Notes under the pieces: model-generated
Seen by the model: only the letters and a program-made list of their open reading frames with translations
The model's database searches: none
Told to the model about the DNA's origin: nothing
Assembly (NCBI GenBank): GCA_002292815.1
Contig: DBBX01000010.1
Coordinates: forward strand, 110,491-120,588
Length of the DNA stretch: 10,098 nt
Origin: Thiotrichaceae bacterium UBA973
GTDB taxonomy: Bacteria > Pseudomonadota > Gammaproteobacteria > Eutrophobiales > Eutrophobiaceae
Direction of reading: 5' to 3'
Position numbers and translations under genes: made by a program
In this document: positions 1 to 5,634 of the stretch, in pieces
How the letters are laid out: every line of letters starts with the position of its first letter
Numbering within the stretch: position 1 is the stretch's first letter

Positions 1-58
1 AATGAAATAAGACAGATGAGGAAAAACAGGAAAAATTAATCACAGATTGAAGATACTC

Positions 59-166
59 ATGGTCCGTTATAACAAGTTGCAAGAACAACTCACTTTGCTT
101 AAAAACTATCTGATGTCTTTAGCTCGTCAATTACCATTGGCTAAAGAAATAGCAGAACATGATTAA
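59..166 (+). other. Possible 35-residue open reading frame, doubtful
   Basis: An ATG opens a short frame rich in Leu, Lys and Gln that could form an amphipathic helix. The frame is open upstream to position 20 (a TGA lies at 17-19), so this could also be the last fragment of a decayed longer gene. The stop overlaps the stop of the minus-strand gene that follows (shared bases 163-166), a tail-to-tail arrangement often seen between real genes. There is no good ribosome binding site and no recognisable domain. A faint resemblance to the helical middle of IS110-type transposases was considered but cannot be supported. Treat as a doubtful or remnant gene. Confidence 0.15.
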
Positions 167-522
167 TTACAGGGGAATGCTTTATGATAAGCAGTTATAG
201 TAAGGCCCTCGGCATCGTAATGTAAATTCTCTGGATGCTCTTCAAGGTATTTCACTAGAGTACGAGCAACCTGAATGTTGGTGACATTTTCAGCAGGGCA
301 AAAGAGTGATTGTATAGCGCCATTTTTCGCAGAAGAATTGTGCGTGTCGGGTCTAGCATTTACATATAAATTGCATATGGCGCTTTCTGTATTCTGTTCA
401 TTATTCTCAATGTCTTTAATAAAACATTTGCAACTGTGCAGTAATTGTTTGCCACTAAACATACCCGCATAGACAGGTAGTGACGGATTAAGTAGTAAGA
501 CGGCAAATATTATTCGTTTCAT
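163..522 (-). CDS. Exported Rap1a/Tai-family immunity-like protein
   Basis: This 119-residue protein starts with a Sec signal peptide (residues 1 to about 19, cleavage after V-Y-A) and is probably periplasmic. The mature part matches the Rap1a/Tai pattern: an N-terminal G-x-x-L segment (24-28), a Cys followed by a short N-L-Y-V stretch (50-54), an F-C-P turn (74-76), then V-x-K-Y-L-x-x-H-P-x-x-L-H (90-101) and a terminal A-F-P-C (115-118). Cysteines at 31, 33, 50, 75 and 118 could form disulfides. Characterised members of the fold (Rap1a in Serratia, Tai proteins) neutralise type VI secretion amidase effectors in the periplasm, but most homologues are uncharacterised. No effector gene is visible beside it, so an immunity role is inference from the fold. 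The start is supported by AGGAGC a few bases upstream on the minus strand. Family call fairly sure, function not. Confidence 0.72.
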   Translation of the reverse strand: MKRIIFAVLLLNPSLPVYAGMFSGKQLLHSCKCFIKDIENNEQNTESAICNLYVNARPDTHNSSAKNGAIQSLFCPAENVTNIQVARTLVKYLEEHPENLHYDAEGLTITAYHKAFPCN

Positions 523-743
523 ATTGTTGCTCCTGAGTCAGCACAGCGGGAGGTATTAAACGAAGCATTTTGAATCAGTGAATGTGTTGCAAGATGGCAT
601 TTTTGAGGATGTGCATTCACGCCATTCACGAGTTAACAGAGATTGAGATTATCCTAAGAGTTACTGCCTTCAACTCGACTAAACACGTTAGTAATTGAAC
701 TGATTGCGCCATAAGTAAGTTCGGCAGGGGGCCTTAACTGCTT

Positions 744-1028
744 TTAATATTCCTTTTCGGCTAACTGCCAACAATCAATCATGTCATCAATGATATACAG
801 GTTGTCTTCGCACTCACGCTCAATCAGTTGGTCAAGGAATATGTCTAAGAAGTCTTGGTCGAATACCACGCTAAACACTTTGTTATTAGCTATGAATTCA
901 GCCTCTTTGGCGAGTATAAATTCATCAGGTATGGCTACGTCATGCCCGGACATATACTCTGCACTAAAGGCATCCGCCTTTTTACTCAGTCTGTGCTTTG
1001 CTACTCTTTCTGCTGATGTTGTAACCAT
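744..1028 (-). CDS. Small acidic protein of unknown function
   Basis: I do not recognise this 94-residue protein. Its first 20 residues are basic (A-E-R-V-A-K-H-R-L-S-K-K), while the rest is strongly acidic, with an E-x-E-F stretch near 42-45, a long predicted helix around 57-72 and a D-D-M-I-D segment at 81-85 followed by a Trp. It has no signal peptide or membrane segment, so it should be cytoplasmic. Similar N-termini (T-S-A-E-R-x-A-x-H-R) occur in small proteins of plasmids and phages, which hints at a DNA-associated or mobile-element origin, but that is only an impression. The start has AAGAGA about 8 bases upstream on the minus strand. A perfect TATAAT and an overlapping palindrome lie 54 to 73 bases upstream, so it probably has its own regulated promoter. 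It stands alone, with more than 200 bases free on each side. Confidence 0.6.
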   Translation of the reverse strand: MVTTSAERVAKHRLSKKADAFSAEYMSGHDVAIPDEFILAKEAEFIANNKVFSVVFDQDFLDIFLDQLIERECEDNLYIIDDMIDCWQLAEKEY

Positions 1029-1081
1029 GTTGTGGTCTCTTTATTATTAATAAATTGTTACATGCGACTGTAATGTTGCAT

Positions 1082-1111
1082 ATTATAGTGACGATGCGTC
1101 AATGCAAGGAA
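1082..1111 (-). promoter_or_regulatory. Putative promoter with palindromic operator
   Basis: On the minus strand a perfect TATAAT -10 box occupies 1087-1082. A poor -35 match (TTCCTT, 18-base spacer; or TCCTTG, 17) lies near 1105-1111. In the spacer is a perfect 5-bp inverted repeat TGACG-N3-CGTCA (1089-1101), flanked by a wider imperfect symmetry, TTGCA at 1076-1080 and TGCAA at 1103-1107. Placement over the polymerase site suggests a repressor or an activator compensating for the weak -35. The regulated gene would be the 94-residue protein. The palindrome is seen directly; promoter function is inference. Confidence 0.4.
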
Positions 1112-1311
1112 TAATGACACTAATTTACGCACTCAATATCAAGTTTGAAATCGGTGGAAAGCGGAAACACGTCAGCAAAGCGTTACTGTCCAGACACAAC
1201 TTATTTTGAGCATTCATATCGCATTTGGTGATTATGCTAATGACGATATAAAACCAGGGAGACGTAATAGACAGCTAAAACAGACGTTATGAAATTGAAT
1301 GCCAGCTTACT

Positions 1312-1340
1312 CTAACATTGCATTTGTGGCTTCATGTTAG
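1312..1340. repeat. 7-bp inverted repeat downstream of the lipoprotein operon
   Basis: CTAACAT (1312-1318) and ATGTTAG (1334-1340) form a perfect stem with a 15-base loop, starting 10 bases after the stop codon of the minus-strand lipoprotein gene. It may help end that transcript or protect its 3' end, but it is AT-rich and has no T-run after it on the minus strand, so it is not a convincing intrinsic terminator. Confidence 0.25.
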
Positions 1341-1349
1341 CCATCAGCA

Positions 1350-1796
1350 CTAAACACTTTCCCAATTACCAGCTTGTTTTGCGCAATCAATTATATTTTG
1401 AGCTCTAATCAGAGGATCACCATGTATTTTCAAGTTTGGGTCCCTGTTTTCGTCAAGAAATAGATCAACCGCCGCCTTGATTTCATTTTGCTCGCCATAT
1501 TTCGCTACGTAACAATCTGCTTGTTTTTCGGATAGTGCCGGATAGTATTTTGGAGGCAGAATTGCGTGGTTTAGCATGTAATGGGCATAGGCATGCCCTC
1601 GGAAAAATCCACAAGCTTTACCAATAAGTTCGCAGGTATCCGAATTATAGATAACCGTATATGAATTCCAGGGAAGGTGTCTTATTGATGCAATTTCTTC
1701 ATGAGTTGGGTCTGAAAGTTCTTTATAAGGCCGAGTGTAATTTGTAGTGCAGGCCGACAGTGTTACAAGCAGCCCAACAATAAATAAAGCTTTCAT
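1350..1796 (-). CDS. Lipoprotein with degenerate zincin-like motif (copy A)
   Basis: A 148-residue predicted lipoprotein: a hydrophobic signal (2-15) ends in the lipobox L13-S-A-C16, so the mature protein would be lipid-anchored at Cys16. The core has a Cys pair (55, 62), H68-A-Y-A-H72, then L-N-H77, and E90-K-Q-A-D94-C95. The layout HxxxH followed by ExxAD resembles small zinc metallopeptidases (HExxH plus a Glu ligand in ExxAD), but Ala replaces the catalytic Glu, so a folded, perhaps zinc-binding, non-catalytic protein is likelier. Four cysteines after the anchor suggest disulfides. I chose the Met at 1796 because it begins the signal peptide and has AGAGAA upstream; a longer frame to 1850 overlaps the preceding gene and would bury the signal. 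It lies 19 bases behind its paralogue and is probably co-transcribed with it. Specific role unknown. Confidence 0.75.
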   Translation of the reverse strand: MKALFIVGLLVTLSACTTNYTRPYKELSDPTHEEIASIRHLPWNSYTVIYNSDTCELIGKACGFFRGHAYAHYMLNHAILPPKYYPALSEKQADCYVAKYGEQNEIKAAVDLFLDENRDPNLKIHGDPLIRAQNIIDCAKQAGNWESV

Positions 1797-1815
1797 TGTG
1801 TTTTCTCTTCTAATC

Positions 1816-2277
1816 TCAGTTTTTAGTCCAATTTCCGGCTTGTTTTGCACAATCAGTAATATTTTGGGCCCTTATGCTGGGGTCTCCATGTATCTTTAAG
1901 TTTGGATCTCTGTTTTCATCAAGCAATAGTTTCACTGCGGCCTCGATTTCATTTGGTTTCCCATAGGTTGCCGCATAACAATCTGCCTGTTTTTCGTTTA
2001 GTGCCGGATAGTATTTAGGACGCATAAGTGTGTGATTGAGTCTGTAGTGTGCATAAGCATGAGTACGGAAAAAGCCACAGGCAGCGCCTATAGCTGAGCA
2101 GGTATCAGGATTATACATAACCATATAGGAGTCTAATGTGTGTTTTCTGATAGCGGCTATTTCTTCATGGTTTGGATCAGCAATTTCACCAAGTGGCGTT
2201 GCATAGTTTGTAGTGCACGCAGAAAGTGTTACTAGCATTACGAAAAGAAACAATAATCTATTGGATATGAATTTCAT
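1816..2277 (-). CDS. Lipoprotein with degenerate zincin-like motif (copy B)
   Basis: A 153-residue paralogue of the next gene on this strand: counted by hand, about 95 of 130 residues (73%) agree without gaps from the lipid-anchor Cys onward. The signal segment (about 5-20) ends in lipobox L18-S-A-C21. The same motif set is present: H73-A-Y-A-H77, N-H82, E95-K-Q-A-D99-C100, and a very conserved C-terminal block D-E-N-R-D-P-N-L-K-I-H-G-D-P (about 120-132). The HxxxH site again lacks the glutamate expected of a working HExxH protease. It is the first gene of a two-gene minus-strand unit, with an AAAGAG-type binding site upstream, and is divergent from the lipase-like gene with 160 bases between starts. 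The pair clearly arose by tandem duplication; both copies are intact, which argues they are in use. Confidence 0.78.
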   Translation of the reverse strand: MKFISNRLLFLFVMLVTLSACTTNYATPLGEIADPNHEEIAAIRKHTLDSYMVMYNPDTCSAIGAACGFFRTHAYAHYRLNHTLMRPKYYPALNEKQADCYAATYGKPNEIEAAVKLLLDENRDPNLKIHGDPSIRAQNITDCAKQAGNWTKN

Positions 2278-2339
2278 TCACTTTTTCTCTTTAACATCTT
2301 CACTAATACCCTGATAAATATAGACGTATAGGTTTTCGT

Positions 2340-2390
2340 TTGACTAACTGAAGCAGTAGTTTCGTAACTATAATAACATTTATGAACATT
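2340..2390 (+). promoter_or_regulatory. Putative promoter region of the lipase/cytochrome/catalase cassette
   Basis: A perfect TATAAT lies at 2369-2374, about 64 bases before the lipase-like start. TTGACT at 2340-2345 would be a good -35 but is 23 bases away, too far for an ordinary sigma-70 promoter, so activation by a regulator or a weaker -35 is likely. Directly after the -10 box, AACATT occurs twice (2375-2380 and 2385-2390), one helical turn apart, over the expected transcription start. This is consistent with an operator, but unproven in such AT-rich DNA. Confidence 0.35.
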
Positions 2391-2424
2391 ATTTTAATAT
2401 AGACTCTATCGATGACATTTGATT

Positions 2425-2430
2425 GGAAAG
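2425..2430 (+). promoter_or_regulatory. Ribosome binding site deciding the lipase-like start
   Basis: GGAAAG ends 7 bases before the ATG at 2438. A TTG five codons earlier (2423) is in frame but overlaps this site, so the ATG is the likely start. Confidence 0.7.
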
Positions 2431-2437
2431 TTCAGTA

Positions 2438-3859
2438 ATGTTCAAAAAACTATTATTTCGGTGTTTTAACATCGTTTGTAATCGATACACCGCCATATCA
2501 TTAATGACGGCAATAGCCGTTTCCATTTATTTTATCTCTGGCGGGTTTGAGACAAAGCCCAATCTAAAACGATTATTTCTCGAGAGTAAAATGGTTTCTG
2601 ACCAACCTCCGGTTATCTTTATCCATGGTGTGCTAGGCAGTAAATTACGACACAAAGAAACAGGTGAAGAGGGCTGGTTTAGTTCCCCCTGGAATTTATT
2701 GTTTGATGAGTTTCGACATTTAACACTCGAATTTGATCCTGAGTCATTGGCAGTTATTTCTAATGCTTATGAACCTTATGAATTGGCCGGAGATATAATC
2801 GGAAAAGATTTCTACGGAAATATCATTAAAACCTTAGTTGATTATGGCGGCTATAAGCATGCTGAAGTTGGACAAAAAGTAAATCCCAGTCAAAAAAATC
2901 TTTATACGTTTTTATACGATTGGCGACAGGATAATGTAATCAGCGCCGGGCAACTTGCCGACATGGTCGATCAGATACGCGAGGATTATGATGACCCGCT
3001 ACTGAAGGTTGATATTGTTGCTCACAGTATGGGCGGTCTTATTACCCGTTACTATATGCGTTATGGTCGACTTGATGTAACAAACGACAATGATTTTCCT
3101 GTCAATATGTACGGTGGTGACAGAGTGCATCGGGTGATACTCCTCGGCACGCCTAATTTGGGTTCTCTTGAGATGTTAAATACATTTATTGACGGTCTTA
3201 AGCTAGGTTTGAAGAGGATTAATGCTGAAACGTTGGTCACTATGCCGAGTCTTTATCAATTATTGCCGCACCCACTAAATAACTGGATTGTTACCGCTGC
3301 AGGTAAGCCGCTTGATAGAGATTTATTCGATATAAATACCTGGCGTAGTTTTCAATGGGCAATTTTTGATCCGAAGGTCAGGGAACGTATTGCAAGTGAA
3401 TTTGCGTCACAGCAAGAGGCTGATAAATATTTAGCCGCCCTAGAAAAGTTTTTTGATAAAACGATTGAACGAGCAAGACGATTTGTTTGGTCATTAACTG
3501 TTCCTCTGCCAGAGAATCATCCCGCATTGATAGTATTTGGTGGTGATTGTCATTTGACGCCGGCGCGGATTATTGTCGAAGAAGTAGAAGGGAAATCATT
3601 AGTGCGTATGCATCCGGAGCAGATAACGCAACCGATGGAAAATGTTGATTATGAAGCCCTATTACTTGAGCCCGGTGATTTGACTGTTACTAAGGCGTCA
3701 TTATTGGGTCGAAATGTACTCGATCCCAGTGTGCCAAGACATAAGTATTCTTTCTTTCCTTTAGACCATGCTGTTTTATTGTGTGAAAAACATAACAGCC
3801 TCACTGGTAATATCAGTTTTCAAGACAATCTTTTAAATGCATTGTTGATTCGGGATTAG
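2438..3859 (+). CDS. Membrane-anchored LCAT-like serine acylhydrolase/acyltransferase
   Basis: A 473-residue alpha/beta hydrolase of the lecithin:cholesterol acyltransferase-like group, which cleaves or transfers acyl chains of phospholipids or related esters. A basic N-terminus and one hydrophobic segment (about 17-34) anchor it with the catalytic domain probably in the periplasm. The domain opens with P-V-I-F-I-H63-G-V-L-G-S, the oxyanion-side loop. The nucleophile elbow is A-H-S197-M-G-G, followed by L-G-T-P-N-L-G-S as usual for the group. E-P-G-D414-L-T-V is the best candidate for the catalytic Asp, and His452 (E-K-H-N-S-L) for the catalytic His; His444 is an alternative. It is the first gene of the plus-strand run, with only 9 bases to the cytochrome gene. 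A lipase or phospholipase is as possible as a transferase; the substrate cannot be read from sequence. Confidence 0.85.
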   Translation: MFKKLLFRCFNIVCNRYTAISLMTAIAVSIYFISGGFETKPNLKRLFLESKMVSDQPPVIFIHGVLGSKLRHKETGEEGWFSSPWNLLFDEFRHLTLEFDPESLAVISNAYEPYELAGDIIGKDFYGNIIKTLVDYGGYKHAEVGQKVNPSQKNLYTFLYDWRQDNVISAGQLADMVDQIREDYDDPLLKVDIVAHSMGGLITRYYMRYGRLDVTNDNDFPVNMYGGDRVHRVILLGTPNLGSLEMLNTFIDGLKLGLKRINAETLVTMPSLYQLLPHPLNNWIVTAAGKPLDRDLFDINTWRSFQWAIFDPKVRERIASEFASQQEADKYLAALEKFFDKTIERARRFVWSLTVPLPENHPALIVFGGDCHLTPARIIVEEVEGKSLVRMHPEQITQPMENVDYEALLLEPGDLTVTKASLLGRNVLDPSVPRHKYSFFPLDHAVLLCEKHNSLTGNISFQDNLLNALLIRD

Positions 3860-3868
3860 TTAAAAATA

Positions 3869-5581
3869 ATGAAATACATTAATCATTTTATAAGTATTGT
3901 TAGTGTCATATTACTCACCGCCTCCGCATTGGCTTCTGAAATACAAGATAAGCAATCTATGGCGATTGATGAACTGGTTTATCTTGAACAAAACTGGAGT
4001 GATGCTGATCGAGACTGGTTTTACTTCATTGACCAAGGCTCGCGTTTGATCCCATATCGAATTTTTAAAAGTTTAGAGCAAGCCGATAATGAAAAACTTT
4101 TGAGTGACGCATATAACCTATTACGGTTTGGGTTTTTGTCCGCAAACAAAAGCAAAAACAATCCCGATGGTCTGCCAGTAGGTTTTACCATAGCTGATGA
4201 TTATCTCGGGTTGAATTGCGCCGCATGCCATACCCAGCAATTAAAATATGAGGACAAGTTTATTCGTGTTGATGGTGGTCAAAGCATGATGGACTTGCCG
4301 ATGTTTTTGACTGCTATTGAAGCATCAATGCAAACAACAGTTGATGATGAGAATAAATACAAACGCTTTGAGAAACGTGTGCTCGGTGAAAAATATACAA
4401 ACAAGGACAGCTTGGAGTTGAAAAATGAGTTTCAGAATTATTTAGTCGTTAGAAGAGATAATAATCATCGAAATAAAACCGATGTTGCCTATGGCTATTC
4501 ACGTCTGGATGCTTTTGGTGCGATCTTGAATAAGGGTTTATTGCTAACCGGCGTTAAAGATAATTTTAACTCTCCCGATGCACCGACCAGTTACCCTTAC
4601 ATCTGGGATACACCACAACATGATTATGTTGAGTGGGACGGTTCACAATCCAATGCAGATATCGGGGCACTGGCAAGAAATGTTGGTGAGGTGATAGGGG
4701 TGTTTGGCGATGTTGAACCGGTTACAAAAAAATGGTTATATTTTATTGATGGTGGTTATCCATCATCTATTCAGGCAAAGAACCTACGCGACATGGAAAA
4801 GAAAGTAGCAAGCTTGCATTCGCCGCTATGGCCAGCATTTTTTCCAAAAATAGATCAAGCAAAAGCAAAAATCGGTAGAGCATTATATGAAAATCATTGT
4901 TTGAGTTGTCATCAAGATATTGACCGAACTGACCCAGATAGAAAAATAAAAACGCGCATGAGTACATTAAATGCTGTTCAGACTGATCCCTGGATGGCAA
5001 AAATTGCTATTTTTCAACGTGGCAAGACCGGAATATTTTCAGGCAAACCGCGTTTTTATTCTGTTGGCGAGATTATGGGAGAGGAAGAACCGGCGCTCTA
5101 TATTGTCAACAATATAATGGGTGGTGTCTTAACGAATAACCCGATACAAAGTCTTTTAGCAATAAGAGATTCTGGGCAGATGGGACATCCCGATGAGGTC
5201 CACCCGCCTAAATTTGTTGATGGCGTGATTATTGAAAGAGGACAAGAAGTCTCAGAAAAAGCCTTGCTTGCTTATAAGGCAAGGCCATTGAATGGCGTAT
5301 GGACAGGTGGGCCGTTTTTACACAATGGCTCTGTGCCAAATTTATATGAATTGTTATTGCCCGCATCGCAACGGACAAAATCATTTTATATAGGCTCATG
5401 GGAGTTTGACCCTGTAAAGGTCGGATACGTTGATGAAGAACGAGCGGGTTCTTTTTTATTTGATACGCGTTTGAAAGGAAATAGTAATGCCGGACATGAA
5501 TATGGCACCGGTGATTACGGCACTGTTCCTTTTACAGATGAAGAAATCTGGGCTTTAGTTGAATATATGAAGTCATTATAA
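3869..5581 (+). CDS. Exported di-haem cytochrome c, RoxA/cytochrome c peroxidase-like
   Basis: A 570-residue periplasmic c-type cytochrome with a Sec signal peptide (1 to about 22, cleavage after A-L-A). Two haem-binding motifs are present: C117-A-A-C-H121 and C344-L-S-C-H348. Upstream of the first, L-I-P-Y (60-63) and N-P-D-G-L-P-V-G-F (98-106) are typical of the RoxA-like branch; the C-terminal K-A-R-P-L-N-G-V-W and L-H-N-G-S-V-P-N-L (470-492) are shared with bacterial di-haem peroxidases. The motifs are 227 residues apart, nearer to the roughly 200 of RoxA than to the shorter spacing of CcpA or MauG. Characterised RoxA and RoxB oxidatively cleave double bonds of polyisoprene with O2, whereas CcpA-type enzymes reduce hydrogen peroxide. 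Which reaction applies here is not known. No good ribosome binding site precedes the ATG, so translation may be coupled to the lipase-like gene. Needs the Ccm maturation system, not seen here. Confidence 0.88.
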   Translation: MKYINHFISIVSVILLTASALASEIQDKQSMAIDELVYLEQNWSDADRDWFYFIDQGSRLIPYRIFKSLEQADNEKLLSDAYNLLRFGFLSANKSKNNPDGLPVGFTIADDYLGLNCAACHTQQLKYEDKFIRVDGGQSMMDLPMFLTAIEASMQTTVDDENKYKRFEKRVLGEKYTNKDSLELKNEFQNYLVVRRDNNHRNKTDVAYGYSRLDAFGAILNKGLLLTGVKDNFNSPDAPTSYPYIWDTPQHDYVEWDGSQSNADIGALARNVGEVIGVFGDVEPVTKKWLYFIDGGYPSSIQAKNLRDMEKKVASLHSPLWPAFFPKIDQAKAKIGRALYENHCLSCHQDIDRTDPDRKIKTRMSTLNAVQTDPWMAKIAIFQRGKTGIFSGKPRFYSVGEIMGEEEPALYIVNNIMGGVLTNNPIQSLLAIRDSGQMGHPDEVHPPKFVDGVIIERGQEVSEKALLAYKARPLNGVWTGGPFLHNGSVPNLYELLLPASQRTKSFYIGSWEFDPVKVGYVDEERAGSFLFDTRLKGNSNAGHEYGTGDYGTVPFTDEEIWALVEYMKSL

Positions 5582-5634
5582 AAATGACCGCAAAACCTAT
5601 CGAAACAATAAACTTCAAATAGCAAGGGACCTCT

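Larger units (their letters stand above)
1029..1349. other. Intergenic region of 321 bases
   Basis: This spacer separates two minus-strand genes. The half near 1029-1111 holds the putative promoter and palindrome for the 94-residue protein gene. A 31-codon plus-strand frame (1114-1209) has AGGA close to its ATG but no recognisable product, and I do not call it. Near 1312-1340 there is a 7-bp inverted repeat just downstream of the lipoprotein operon. I see no RNA gene or mobile-element end in the remainder. Confidence 0.6.

Noticed and set aside
20..166. Remnant of an IS110-type transposase
   Set aside because: The helical segment is only loosely similar, with no catalytic motif or element ends in view.
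614..630. Direct repeat CATTCACG twice, 9 bases apart
   Set aside because: Only two units, no related copies seen nearby; not a CRISPR, and operator function is unsupported.
523..743. Integron attC site or phage attachment site between the small genes
   Set aside because: No matching pair of core sites (GTTRRRY and RYYYAAC) with an imperfect hairpin could be found; gene orientation alone is not enough.
1114..1209. 31-codon plus-strand frame after AGGA
   Set aside because: Too short, AGGA only 3 bases from the ATG, no recognisable sequence; likely chance.
1797..1850. 18-residue N-terminal extension of lipoprotein copy A
   Set aside because: It would place the signal peptide internally and overlap the end of copy B; the Met at 1796 has its own binding site and begins a normal lipoprotein signal.
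2423..2437. TTG start five codons upstream for the lipase-like gene
   Set aside because: GGAAAG at 2425-2430 is correctly spaced for the ATG at 2438 and lies inside the extension.
5584..5622. 12-codon frame between the cytochrome and catalase-related genes, ending at the ribosome binding site
   Set aside because: It has no binding site of its own and no run of regulatory codons, so a leader peptide is not supported.
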